From: Akkermansia muciniphila
GTDB lineage: Bacteria > Verrucomicrobiota > Verrucomicrobiia > Verrucomicrobiales > Verrucomicrobiaceae
Direction: 5' to 3'
Assembly: GCA_945882215.1 (NCBI GenBank)
Contig: CAMCWM010000001.1
Coordinates: 62,001-126,000, forward strand
Length of the DNA: 64,000 bases
In this document: piece after piece, positions 9,459 through 18,254 of the stretch
How the letters are laid out: each line of letters starts with the position of its first letter
How positions within the stretch are numbered: position 1 is the first letter of the stretch
Position numbers and translations under genes: made by a program
Notes under the pieces: generated by a model
Seen by the model: only the letters and a program-made list of their open reading frames with translations
Told to the model about the DNA's origin: nothing
The model's database searches: none

Positions 9459-10718
9459 TTATGCGGTCCGTCCCTCCAAAAACCAGGTCAATACGCGGCC
9501 TTTGCCTTTGATTTCGATGCCACCGCGTTCGCGAAAGACGAAACGGTCGCGCAGGCGCCGCCAGGTGGTTTCGTTGACCTGAATGGAGTTCGGCTCGCCG
9601 CTCGACTCCATGCGGCTCGCGGTGTTCACCGTGTCGCCCCACAGATCATAGAGAAATTTTTTCCGCCCGATCACACCTGCGACCACGGGACCGGTGGCCA
9701 TGCCGATGCGGATGCTCAGCGGCTCGCCATGCGGACCGTGGATCTTTTTCACCTCGTCGAGCATCGCCAGCGCCATGCTGGCCACGTCCTCGGCATGCGA
9801 TGACTTCAGATCCGGCAGACCGCCCGCGAGCATGTAGGCATCACCAACGGTTTTGATCTTCTCCAGGCCAAACTGGTCCACTAGTTCGTCGAAACGACAA
9901 AACACCCGGTCCATGAGGGCGAGGATCTCTTGGGGGGACATTTTTTCGGACATCGGTGTGAATCCAACAAGATCGGCGAAGAGAACCGTCACGTCATGAA
10001 AACCGTCGGCAATCGTTGTGGGATCGTCCTTCAAACGCCGCGCAACTTGTTCGGGCAAAATGTTCAGCAGCAGACGGTCAGCCCGCTCCTGCTCGCGAAT
10101 AGCTTCCAACTCTGAGCGACGCGCGGTCGCACGCAGAGCTCGCGTGATTACGACAGCCAGGACGAGCGCACCTGCGGAGATGAGAATCTCCATCGCCAGC
10201 CGCACCTCGGGGCGTATCACGGGGATGAGCGGGACATCGCAGTGTCGCAGCCATAGCATCACACCGAAGGCGATGCCGCAAAAGCCCAGCGCCCACCGCA
10301 TCCGCACGGTCTCGCAATCTGGGAAGAGCACATGCGCGGCACTGGCAATGACGATCACAAACAGATGCGACGGCGCGACGGCTCCAAAGATCACACTCGA
10401 ACTAAGAACGAAGGTCAGCGACATGGCGACGACGGCCAGACGGGCTGCGGCGTGCTGACGTCGGAGATTGAGCCAGAGCGGCAGCAGGAAGAGCACGGCC
10501 ATCATACCTCGCACTGCGACGATGCCAATCTCCAGCGCGGTAGTCTGGCCCCAGTCGGTGATGACAGGGATCTCCAGAAACCAAAATACCAGGGCGCAGA
10601 CAAAACCGGCGAAAGCAGCACGGTTGCAAAAGCGCACATGCCTGGCCTCGGCGGCGGCCATCGTTTTCGCCACTCCGGCATCAGCGATGCGGTCAAGCGC
10701 CAGATGCAATGAACTCAT
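9459..10718 (-). CDS. Membrane-anchored class III adenylate cyclase
   Basis: A 419-residue protein with about six hydrophobic segments in the first 200 residues and a class III cyclase domain in the last 190. The metal-binding motif is VTVLFADLVGFTPMSEK. The KIKTVGDAYM lysine and the aspartate of YDLWGDTVNTASRMES are the residues that in this family specify adenine over guanine, and the NTASR segment supplies the transition-state residues. All key residues appear present, so an active ATP cyclase is predicted. The ATG at 10718 (MSSLHLALDRI) is preferred. An upstream in-frame start at 10922 would run into the divergent fusion gene and adds residues with no family character. Confidence 0.88.
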   Translation of the reverse strand: MSSLHLALDRIADAGVAKTMAAAEARHVRFCNRAAFAGFVCALVFWFLEIPVITDWGQTTALEIGIVAVRGMMAVLFLLPLWLNLRRQHAAARLAVVAMSLTFVLSSSVIFGAVAPSHLFVIVIASAAHVLFPDCETVRMRWALGFCGIAFGVMLWLRHCDVPLIPVIRPEVRLAMEILISAGALVLAVVITRALRATARRSELEAIREQERADRLLLNILPEQVARRLKDDPTTIADGFHDVTVLFADLVGFTPMSEKMSPQEILALMDRVFCRFDELVDQFGLEKIKTVGDAYMLAGGLPDLKSSHAEDVASMALAMLDEVKKIHGPHGEPLSIRIGMATGPVVAGVIGRKKFLYDLWGDTVNTASRMESSGEPNSIQVNETTWRRLRDRFVFRERGGIEIKGKGRVLTWFLEGRTA

Positions 10719-10863
10719 GGAGCAGACACTGCCGTGGTTTTGCGAGAGCACCAGCCAAAACGCGAATCCAGGAGATGGCTCGAAGCTTGGTATCGCTCCA
10801 GTCAATGGGGCTATCGAGAATATTGGATCGACGCAAAGCGCTGGTTTTGTGAGAATCAAACCA

Positions 10864-12609
10864 ATGAAAGCGCTGATTGCTCCTCCCGCCACCCTACCGC
10901 GAATTCTATCTGGATTCGTCATTGAACTCGCAACCGAGGCCGATCGTGAAGAGATTTATCAATTACGGCACGACGTGTATGCACGGGAGATTCACCAGCA
11001 TCACGTGAATGATTCCGGGCGTCTGCAAGATGCGCTCGATGCGGCGAACATTTACATTGTCGCCAGGCATGAGGATCAGGTGGCGGGATTTGTGAGCATC
11101 ACGCCACCCGACGCTCCCAAGTTCTCGCTCGACAAATACTTCGCGCGCGCGGAGCTGCCCTTCAAGCTGGATGCGCGCAGCTACGAAGTGCGTTTGCTCA
11201 CGGTGCGCAGGGAGTTTCGCGGCAGACCGGTGGCGGCTTTGCTCATGTATGCCGCGTTGCGCTGGGTGGAGTCGCATGGTGGCACACGTATTGTCGGCAT
11301 CGGGCGCCAGGAGGTGCTGCCGATGTATGTCGAGTCAGGACTAGAGGCGACTGGGATGCGGGTTACATCCGGCTCGGTGACCTATGAATTGATTCATGCG
11401 ACGACGGAGAGACTGCGCGCGTCCGCGATCCGCATGGCGGGGCTGTTTGACAAGGCGAAGGCGATCGCGCACTGGAGGCTGCCGATGGCGTTCCGCAAAC
11501 CGGCTTCGTGTTTTCATGGCGGCGCGTTCTTTGAGGCGGTGGGGTCTGATTTCAAAACGTTGGAGCGCGCCCGGCAGATCATCAATGCGGACGTGTTGGA
11601 CGCGTGGTTTGATCCCGCACCTGCGGTGCTCGAGGGCTTGCGAAAACATCTGCCTTGGCTGCTGCGCACTTCTCCGCCGACTTCGTGCGACGGTTTGATA
11701 CGCGCCATCGCGGCGGTGCGCGGTGTCGCTGAGGAGAATGTGCTGGCTGGCAGTGGTTCATCGGACCTGATCTTTCGCGCACTGCCCGCGTGGTTGTGCG
11801 CGGGCTCGCGCGTGCTGCTGCTCGATCCGACGTATGGCGAATACGCTCATGTTCTGGAGCATGTGATTGGCTGCCGGGTTGACCGGCTGAGGCTGCGGCG
11901 GGAGCACGGCTATGAAGTGCCGCTGGACGCTCTGAACGTGGCGCTGGGGCAAGGCTATGACCTGGTGGTGCTGGTAAATCCGAACAGTCCGACGGGACGC
12001 CACATGCCTGCAGGGGCATTGCAATCCGTGTTGAGTGCCGCGCCTGCAACGACGCGTGTGTGGGTGGACGAGACGTATGTCGACTATGCAGGTTCGGAGC
12101 ATTCCCTGGAACGTTTCGCGGCGCGCAGTGCGAACGTGATCGTATGCAAGTCGATGTCGAAGGCCTATGCGTTGAGCGGTGCGCGGGTCGCGTATCTGTG
12201 CGCAGGCGCGCCGCAGCTTGAGCAGTTGCGCGCGCTTACTCCACCCTGGGTGGTGAGCCTGCCCGCTCAAGTAGCAGCGGTGCGTGCGCTGGACTCGGCA
12301 ACGTATTACGAGGCAATGTGGCGGAAGACGCTTGAGCTGCGGTGCGAGCTGGCTGCGGGTTTGCGGGGGCTTGGCTGGGAGGTGATCGACGGCGTGGCGA
12401 ACTTTCTCTTGTGCCATCTGCCAGCGAATGCACCGGACGCAGGCGAGTTGGTGATGCGCTGCCGGGAGCGGGGCTTGTTCCTTCGAGATGCCTCGCCGAT
12501 GGGACGGGGTCTGGGGAGCAAAGCGATCCGAGTGGCCGTAAAGGATGCGGAGACAAACGCACGGATGCTTGAGATTCTGCGAGAATGCCAGACAGGCGGG
12601 TGCGCGTGA
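10864..12609 (+). CDS. GNAT acyltransferase - HisC-like PLP aminotransferase fusion
   Basis: A 581-residue two-domain protein. Residues 1 to about 190 resemble GNAT/N-acyl-amino-acid-synthase folds (RHDVYAREIHQHHVND; RLLTVRREFRGRPVAALL as the acyl-CoA-binding segment). Residues from about 215 onward resemble histidinol-phosphate-type fold-I aminotransferases: NPNSPTGRHMP, VDETYVDYAG, and the PLP lysine K433 in SMSKAYALSGARVAY. No frameshift separates the parts, so this is a true fusion. The substrates are unknown; one reading is an enzyme that makes or modifies an amino acid and acylates it. It is divergent from the adenylate cyclase, with a 145-nt shared upstream region. The start at 10864 is the first ATG before the GNAT homology; a GTG at 10849 is also possible. 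Confidence 0.8.
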   Translation: MKALIAPPATLPRILSGFVIELATEADREEIYQLRHDVYAREIHQHHVNDSGRLQDALDAANIYIVARHEDQVAGFVSITPPDAPKFSLDKYFARAELPFKLDARSYEVRLLTVRREFRGRPVAALLMYAALRWVESHGGTRIVGIGRQEVLPMYVESGLEATGMRVTSGSVTYELIHATTERLRASAIRMAGLFDKAKAIAHWRLPMAFRKPASCFHGGAFFEAVGSDFKTLERARQIINADVLDAWFDPAPAVLEGLRKHLPWLLRTSPPTSCDGLIRAIAAVRGVAEENVLAGSGSSDLIFRALPAWLCAGSRVLLLDPTYGEYAHVLEHVIGCRVDRLRLRREHGYEVPLDALNVALGQGYDLVVLVNPNSPTGRHMPAGALQSVLSAAPATTRVWVDETYVDYAGSEHSLERFAARSANVIVCKSMSKAYALSGARVAYLCAGAPQLEQLRALTPPWVVSLPAQVAAVRALDSATYYEAMWRKTLELRCELAAGLRGLGWEVIDGVANFLLCHLPANAPDAGELVMRCRERGLFLRDASPMGRGLGSKAIRVAVKDAETNARMLEILRECQTGGCA

Positions 12610-12876
12610 GCCAATGACAAGCATCCTTGACGCTCCCGCAGCCGAGTCTCCTGCCCTCCCCCCGGACATTGAAAAACACCTTCTATTCTGCATGATGATC
12701 GCGGTCACACCCGACGGAAGAGCAACTCAAGGCATTCAACAGCACTCTGTGCGCAGATTCGACAAGAATTCGTGCAAAGAGTCCTCAACATGGCCGGCAA
12801 TTCCACTTCGGCGGTCTTCTTGTTCGCGCCTGTCAGCTTTGCGTGAACTGGAGGCATAGGAACGTTATCCTCGCCC

Positions 12877-13515
12877 ATGAAACTCCTCCACCTCCTGCCC
12901 GCCTTTCTTCTCGCGCTCTCCCTTCACGCCGAAGACCTTCATCCTGCTGCGGATGCGGCCGGTTTTGTACCGCTCTTCAATGGCAAGGACCTCACCGGCT
13001 GGAAAACGACCGGGAATTGGCTCGTCGAGGCCGATGGCAGCCTCTCGCTCCATCCGCGTGAAGGCGAAAAAGGCTGGAAACGCTTCGACGCCTACATCGC
13101 CACCGAAAAGCTGTATGGCGACTTCGTGCTGGACCTCGAGTTCAAGATCAACGCGAAGGGCAACAGCGGCGTCTTCATGCGCGTGGCGGACATGAAGGAA
13201 CCGGTGAAAACAGGCTTCGAAGTGCAGATCCTCGACACCTTCGGCCTCGCCAAGCCCGGTCACCACGACTGCGGCGGCATCGTCCACGGCACCGGCCCGT
13301 CGAAGAACATGGTCAAACCCGCCGGCGAGTGGAATCGCTACACCATCACCGTCCAAGGCCGCAGCGTGAAGGTCGTCTTTAATGGCGAGCAAGTTATCGG
13401 CACCACGCTCGAAGCCATGAACATGGCCGACCGGCCCGCTCTCGGCCACATCGCCTTCCAGGACGAGGCGCTGCGAGTTTGGTATCGCAATGTGAGGATC
13501 AAGGAGCTGAAATAG
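12877..13515 (+). CDS. Secreted DUF1080 (3-keto-disaccharide hydrolase-type) protein
   Basis: A 212-residue protein with a signal peptide (MKLLHLLPAFLLALSLHAED) and the DUF1080 jelly-roll pattern: FVPLFNGKDLTGWK near the N-terminus, GNSGVFMRV, TGFEVQILD, GEWNRYTITVQG, and VWYRNVRIKEL at the end. The family is abundant in Planctomycetes and Verrucomicrobia, and some members hydrolyse 3-keto-glycosides. It is probably periplasmic or secreted. It is followed after 26 nt by a sulfatase gene in the same direction, which suggests joint use in glycan turnover. The 267 nt upstream (12610-12876) show no convincing gene. Confidence 0.85.
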   Translation: MKLLHLLPAFLLALSLHAEDLHPAADAAGFVPLFNGKDLTGWKTTGNWLVEADGSLSLHPREGEKGWKRFDAYIATEKLYGDFVLDLEFKINAKGNSGVFMRVADMKEPVKTGFEVQILDTFGLAKPGHHDCGGIVHGTGPSKNMVKPAGEWNRYTITVQGRSVKVVFNGEQVIGTTLEAMNMADRPALGHIAFQDEALRVWYRNVRIKELK

Positions 13516-13541
13516 CCATCCAGCATTCACGTTGCACGGCC

Positions 13542-15071
13542 ATGAAACTTCTGACGTCTCTTCTCCACCTTTCGTCATTCGTCATTCCGCATTCGTCATT
13601 TTCGGCCCCGCCCGACTCCGCCAAGGCTACGACGGACAAGCCGAACGTCCTGTTCATCGCCAGCGACGACATGCGGCCGCAGCTTGGCTGCTACGGCGAT
13701 CCGACGGTGAAATCGCCCAACATCGACGCTCTGGCCAAGCGCGGCATGGTTTTCCAGCGCAGCTATGTGCAGCAGGCGCTGTGCTCGCCTTCGCGCATCT
13801 CCATGCTCAGCGGGCGCTATCCGGCCACCACGCAGATCTTTGAAATCGGCCGCACGTTGCGCACGACGATGCCGGACATCACCACGATGCCGCAGCACTT
13901 TAAAAACAACGGCTACGACACCCGCAGCATCGGCAAGATCTACCACGTCGGCATTGATGATGACGCCTCCTGGACCGTGCCCGCCGCTCAAGGCCAGAAG
14001 CCGCGCACCAGCCCGGCCACGCAGAAGGCCGTGGCGAAATTCATCGCCGATGCGAAGGCGAAGGGCGTCACGCTGCCGCAAAAGGGCAAAGGCAGCCGCA
14101 ATTCCGCCGTGCCCGCGTTTGAGGCCGTCGATTGCGGTGACGACGACCTGCTCGACGGTGATTGCGCCGCACGCGCCGTTGCTCAGATCCGCGAGTATGC
14201 AAAGAACCCCGCGCAGCCCTTCTTCTTCGCGGTGGGGTTTGCCAATCCGCATGTGCCGTGGATCTCGCCGAAGAAATACTGGGATCTCTACGACCGCTCG
14301 AAGTTCACCCTCGCCACGAATACCTTCCTGCCGAAGGGCGCGCCCGATTTCGCCGCCACCTCCGGCGCGGACTTTCGCTGGTATGCCGGCGTGCCGGAGG
14401 GCGAGCTGCCGGAACCCTTCGCACGCGAGTGCCTGCACGGCTACTACGCCGCCATCAGTTACGTCGATGCGCAGGTTGGCCGCCTGATGGCAACGCTGGA
14501 TGAGACCGGCCTAGCGAAGAACACGATCGTCGTCTTCTGGAGCGATCACGGCTATTACATGGGCGAGCACACTTGGTGGGGCGCGAAGCACAACAATTAC
14601 GAAGGTGCCACGCGAAATGCGCTCATCATCTCCCAGCCCGGCATGAGGCACGTTGGCGAAAAAACCGACGCGCTCGCGCAATCTGTCGATCTCGCGCCCA
14701 CGCTGGCTGATTTGTGCGGTCTTCCGCCGCACGGCGGCTTCCAGGGTCGCAGCTTGAAGCCCGTGCTCGAAGATCCTGCCTCCACCGTCAATGACGCAGC
14801 CTACAGTTGGTATCCGAAGAGTGGTTACCTCGGGGTCACCATGCGCACGGACAAATGGCGCTACGTCGAGTGGACCAAGCCCGGCGCGGAAACCGCCCGC
14901 GAGCTCTACAACATGGTCAACGATCCGCAGAACAACCAAAACGTCGCCGACAATCCCGAGCACGCGCAGACCGTCGAGGCACTCAGCAAACGGCTGCGGG
15001 AGAAATTTCCAGTGCAGGAGTTCAAGGAACCGCCCGCAGTGGACAAAAAAGGCCGGAAGGCCAAACGGTGA
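13542..15071 (+). CDS. Secreted sulfatase, iduronate-2-sulfatase-like
   Basis: A 509-residue type I sulfatase. It has the metal-binding SDDMRPQLGCYGD start and the C-x-P-S-R motif ALCSPSRISMLSGRYP, with C81 expected to be converted to formylglycine. It also has FFFAVGFANPHVPW, the pattern of iduronate-2-sulfatase-like members. It needs a formylglycine-generating enzyme in trans; none with the active cysteines is visible in this window. The ATG at 13542 opens a signal peptide whose hydrophobic part is encoded by ATTCGTCATT-type microrepeats. It follows the DUF1080 gene in the same direction and ends 7 nt before the convergent acyltransferase gene. Confidence 0.92.
   Translation: MKLLTSLLHLSSFVIPHSSFSAPPDSAKATTDKPNVLFIASDDMRPQLGCYGDPTVKSPNIDALAKRGMVFQRSYVQQALCSPSRISMLSGRYPATTQIFEIGRTLRTTMPDITTMPQHFKNNGYDTRSIGKIYHVGIDDDASWTVPAAQGQKPRTSPATQKAVAKFIADAKAKGVTLPQKGKGSRNSAVPAFEAVDCGDDDLLDGDCAARAVAQIREYAKNPAQPFFFAVGFANPHVPWISPKKYWDLYDRSKFTLATNTFLPKGAPDFAATSGADFRWYAGVPEGELPEPFARECLHGYYAAISYVDAQVGRLMATLDETGLAKNTIVVFWSDHGYYMGEHTWWGAKHNNYEGATRNALIISQPGMRHVGEKTDALAQSVDLAPTLADLCGLPPHGGFQGRSLKPVLEDPASTVNDAAYSWYPKSGYLGVTMRTDKWRYVEWTKPGAETARELYNMVNDPQNNQNVADNPEHAQTVEALSKRLREKFPVQEFKEPPAVDKKGRKAKR
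13577..13600. repeat. ATTCGTCATT microrepeat inside the sulfatase signal-peptide codons
   Basis: Two copies of ATTCGTCATT (13577-13586 and 13591-13600) lie in tandem, with a further TTCGTCATTC just upstream. In the sulfatase frame they encode part of the signal-peptide hydrophobic core (SSFVIPHSSF). The same decamer flanks a tandem repeat at 23251-23300. Confidence 0.6.
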
Positions 15072-15078
15072 CCCGCTG

Positions 15079-15678
15079 TCACTGACGCAAAGCCAGCACC
15101 GCCTCGCGCGCCCGCACGAGGAAATCGGGCTTGGTCTCGCCGCCTTCGAGTTTGATGGGAGCACCAAAGGTGACGCTGCCGAGCACAGGCACAGGCAGGA
15201 TTTCGCCTTTGGGCAGAATGCGGTTGAGGTTTTCCATCCAGACGGGGACGAGTTGCACGTCGGGGCGTTTTTTGGCGAGGTGGAAGAGTCCTGGCTTGAA
15301 GGGCTGTGGTTCGGGGCTGGTCTGGCGGCCGCCTTCGGGGAAAAGGATGAGCGAGTGACGTTCGCCAAGCGCGTTGATCATGTCATCGAGCGGGTTGCAC
15401 TCGGGCGTGGGCTTTTTGCGCTCGATGAGCACGGCGTTGAAGACGTGGCAGGCAAGATACGGGCGCAGGCGGCCGACAGACCAGTAATCCTTGGCACCGA
15501 CCATGCGCGTGACGATCCGCACCGGAGGCGGCAACGAAGCCCAGAGCACGGGACCGTCGAGATTGCTGGTGTGGTTGGCAAAATAGACGCGCTGCACCGG
15601 CTCCGGCGCACAACCCTGCCAACGGGCGACGGAACCTGAAAACACTCGAAGCGATCCGGCGATGAGACTGCGAATCAT
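15079..15678 (-). CDS. 1-acyl-glycerol-3-phosphate acyltransferase family (PlsC-type)
   Basis: A 199-residue protein with acyltransferase motif I, HX4D, in FANHTSNLDGP, the substrate-binding FPEGGRQ block, and the LVPVWMENLNRILPKGE region. The family transfers acyl chains to lysophosphatidic acid or related acceptors at the inner face of the membrane. The start at 15678 (MIRSLIAGSL) is chosen because longer in-frame starts run into the divergent ATPase gene and add residues that are not family-like. It is short for PlsC but contains all core motifs. Acceptor specificity is not readable from sequence. Confidence 0.82.
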   Translation of the reverse strand: MIRSLIAGSLRVFSGSVARWQGCAPEPVQRVYFANHTSNLDGPVLWASLPPPVRIVTRMVGAKDYWSVGRLRPYLACHVFNAVLIERKKPTPECNPLDDMINALGERHSLILFPEGGRQTSPEPQPFKPGLFHLAKKRPDVQLVPVWMENLNRILPKGEILPVPVLGSVTFGAPIKLEGGETKPDFLVRAREAVLALRQ

Positions 15679-15740
15679 GTGCAGATCATGCGCGATGAAG
15701 ATCAAGTTGTCACGCCTCTTGCTGACTCGTAAAGCATCGC

Positions 15741-17990
15741 ATGTCGAATTCCTCGCCAACGCCACCTGATTCATCCACCTGGATGGAAGCGGTGGCGGAT
15801 TTTTTGCTGGAGGAACCGGCGGTGGAGGCGATCCGGCTGAATCCAGAGTCGAAGCGTGTCGAAATGGCGACGCTGGGCCGGGTGGATGGCGAGTTGCTGC
15901 AAGCGAAGCTCACCGAGGTGCTGCGCGCGGTGGATGCGCGATGGTTGCAGAAGACGGAGGCGGTTCCGGCGCATTCGGCCATGCTGGAGGTGCAGCAAAA
16001 AGATGGCGCGCTGGTTTTAGAAAAACCTTCCTGTCCCACAGCGCCGAAGTTTTGGAAGTGGCGTGATTTCGCCTGGCCGGAGCCGGATGAGATGGAGCAG
16101 GAGAGCGATGACGAATGGCGCATGCTAGCCTGGCAGGCGGCGATTTGCGGTGTGTCGCTGCTGGCGGGTTATTTGGCCGAACACTTTTCCTCGGGACCGG
16201 CGTGGGTGCCGCAGAGCTTGTTCGCGATTGCGCTGGTCTCCGGCGGCTGGGATGCGGCGAAGGACGCGTGGGCGAACCTGCTCGAACGTCGTCTCGACGT
16301 GCATTTCTTGATGCTGGCCGTCGCTTTGGGTGCGGTGGCGATCGGGGCGTGGGAGGAAGGGGCGCTGCTGCTGTTCCTGTTCTCGACCTCGGGAGCGCTG
16401 GAGCATTTTGTGATGTATCGCACCCATCGGGAGATCAATGCGCTGACCAAATCGGCGCCCAAGATGGCGCATGTGCTGCTGCCGGATGGCACGACGGAAG
16501 ATCGCGGCGTGCAGGGCCTGCGAGTGGGTGATGTGATCGTGGTGAAGCCTGATGAACTGTTCGCGGTGGATGGCACGGTGATTTCAGGCTCAACGGCGGC
16601 GGATGAATCAACGTTGACAGGCGAGGCGGTGCCGATCACGAAGGAAACGGGAGCTGCGATCTACGGCGGCACGTTGAACCAGTGGGGCATGGTGCAGGTG
16701 CGGGTGGACCGCCCGGCGACGCAGAGTGCGCTGGCGAAGATCATCACTCTGATCCAAACGGCGCAGCATCTGCGGGCACCCAGTCAGCGCTTCACGGATC
16801 GTTTTGGCACGCGCTACACGATTCTGACGCTCAGCATCGTGGCGCTGATGTTTTTTGTGTGGTGGCTGGGTTTTGGCATCCCACCATTTGAGAATACGGC
16901 GGTATCAAAGTCGTCGTTTTATCGGGCGATGACGCTGCTGGTCGTCATGAGCCCTTGCGCGCTGGTGTTGTCGATTCCCTCGGCGATTCTGGCCGCCATC
17001 GCGTGGGGAGCGCGGCGTGGCGTGTTGTTCCGCGGTGGTGCGGCGATTGAGAAGCTCGCCGAAGTCGATGTCATCGCGATGGACAAGACTGGGACGCTCA
17101 CGGAGGGCGAATTGAAGGTCGCGAAGATCGAGAGCTTCCCTGCTGGCCACGAAAACGACGTTTTGCGCATCGCGGTAAGTTTGGAGGCGAACTCGAATCA
17201 TCCCATCGCACGGGCGATCACGCGGCACGGGCAGGCGCAGGGCATCGCGGCGGAAAAACTGGCCGAATTTCAATCCATCGCCGGCCAGGGCCTGCGCGGG
17301 CGCACGGCGGGCGGCTTGAGCTATGTGGGACGGCGTGAACTGGTCAAAGACAGCGCCTTGGGGGAGGTGCTGGCGGGTGTTCCCGACTCACCGCTGGGTT
17401 TCAGCGAGGTGTGGGTGCTGCATGAGAAGATTGTGGGACGGGTGCTGCTCAAAGACGAGATTCGGGCCGGCAGCCGCGCCGTTTTGGAACAACTGGCGGC
17501 TGAGGGCGTGCGCACGATCATGCTGACGGGCGACAGGCGGGCAGCCGCCATCGAAGTGGGCGAAAAACTCGGCATCGCCGAGGTGCGCGCCGGTTTGCAC
17601 CCGGAGGACAAGGTGGCGGTGATCCGTGAGCTGACCCAGGCCGGCCGCAAAGTGGCCATGGTCGGCGATGGCGTGAATGACGCGCCGAGCCTGGCCGCAG
17701 CGTATGTTTCCGTGGCGATGGGCGCCCGTGGCAGTGACGCGGCACTGGAGCAGAGCGATGTGGTTTTGATGCAGGACAAGATCGAAAAACTGCTCTCGGC
17801 CCGGCGCATCAGCCAGCGGGCGCGGCGCATCATTCAACAGAACCTGATCATCTCCCTCGGCAGCGTGATTGTGATGGCCGTGGCTTCGCTGTTTGGCATC
17901 GTGCCGCTGACTTTGGGCGTTTTGACGCATGAGGGCAGCACGGTGGTGGTGTGTTTGAACAGCCTGCGGCTGCTGTTTGAGAAGGAATGA
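15741..17990 (+). CDS. P1B-type heavy-metal-exporting ATPase (P1B-4-like)
   Basis: A 749-residue P-type ATPase. The phosphorylation motif is D448KTGT, the SPC metal motif is at 404-406 in the fourth core helix, the HP locus is SNHPIA, and the hinge is GDGVND. The C-terminal helix carries THEGSTVVVCLNSLRLL (H730), the signature of the P1B-4 group that exports cobalt, iron or related divalent ions. The actuator motif is TGEA instead of the usual TGES. The N-terminal 100 residues resemble a ferredoxin-like metal-binding fold but lack a CxxC pair. It is divergent from the acyltransferase gene with a 62-nt spacer. Confidence 0.92.
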   Translation: MSNSSPTPPDSSTWMEAVADFLLEEPAVEAIRLNPESKRVEMATLGRVDGELLQAKLTEVLRAVDARWLQKTEAVPAHSAMLEVQQKDGALVLEKPSCPTAPKFWKWRDFAWPEPDEMEQESDDEWRMLAWQAAICGVSLLAGYLAEHFSSGPAWVPQSLFAIALVSGGWDAAKDAWANLLERRLDVHFLMLAVALGAVAIGAWEEGALLLFLFSTSGALEHFVMYRTHREINALTKSAPKMAHVLLPDGTTEDRGVQGLRVGDVIVVKPDELFAVDGTVISGSTAADESTLTGEAVPITKETGAAIYGGTLNQWGMVQVRVDRPATQSALAKIITLIQTAQHLRAPSQRFTDRFGTRYTILTLSIVALMFFVWWLGFGIPPFENTAVSKSSFYRAMTLLVVMSPCALVLSIPSAILAAIAWGARRGVLFRGGAAIEKLAEVDVIAMDKTGTLTEGELKVAKIESFPAGHENDVLRIAVSLEANSNHPIARAITRHGQAQGIAAEKLAEFQSIAGQGLRGRTAGGLSYVGRRELVKDSALGEVLAGVPDSPLGFSEVWVLHEKIVGRVLLKDEIRAGSRAVLEQLAAEGVRTIMLTGDRRAAAIEVGEKLGIAEVRAGLHPEDKVAVIRELTQAGRKVAMVGDGVNDAPSLAAAYVSVAMGARGSDAALEQSDVVLMQDKIEKLLSARRISQRARRIIQQNLIISLGSVIVMAVASLFGIVPLTLGVLTHEGSTVVVCLNSLRLLFEKE

Positions 17991-18046
17991 AACTCCGTGC
18001 TGGACGATTCCCGCCTTTTCTTCATAGAGTGATTAAATTCCCCGGC

Positions 18047-18208
18047 ATGCGCATCCTCTCCAAAGTCCTCTGGACCCTCGCTTTCCTCGTCGCCACCTTT
18101 CTCTGGATGGTGCTCTTTGAGCACGGATTCAGCATGAAAGGGCTGACCGAGGGGACCGGTGAGGAGTTGCGCGCGCTTGCCTCATGGTTTGGCGGCGGTA
18201 AAAAATAG
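18047..18208 (+). CDS. Small membrane protein, 53 residues
   Basis: A short ORF with one strong transmembrane helix (LWTLAFLVATFLWMVLF) and a polar C-terminal tail ending in Gly-Gly-Lys-Lys. It lies between the metal ATPase and the TPR gene on the same strand. An alternative start at 17987 (73 residues) overlaps the ATPase stop as ATGA and would couple translation; the shorter start gives a more natural N-terminus. No family is recognised. Confidence 0.55.
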   Translation: MRILSKVLWTLAFLVATFLWMVLFEHGFSMKGLTEGTGEELRALASWFGGGKK

Positions 18209-18254
18209 CCATCGCCACCCCACCTCATTCAACCCGTCAAGACCACCCAGGATT

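Noticed and set aside
12614..12859. Possible small gene after the GNAT-aminotransferase fusion
   Set aside because: The sequence (TSILDAPAAESPALPPD...) shows no family character or ribosome-binding site, and the stretch reads as intergenic.
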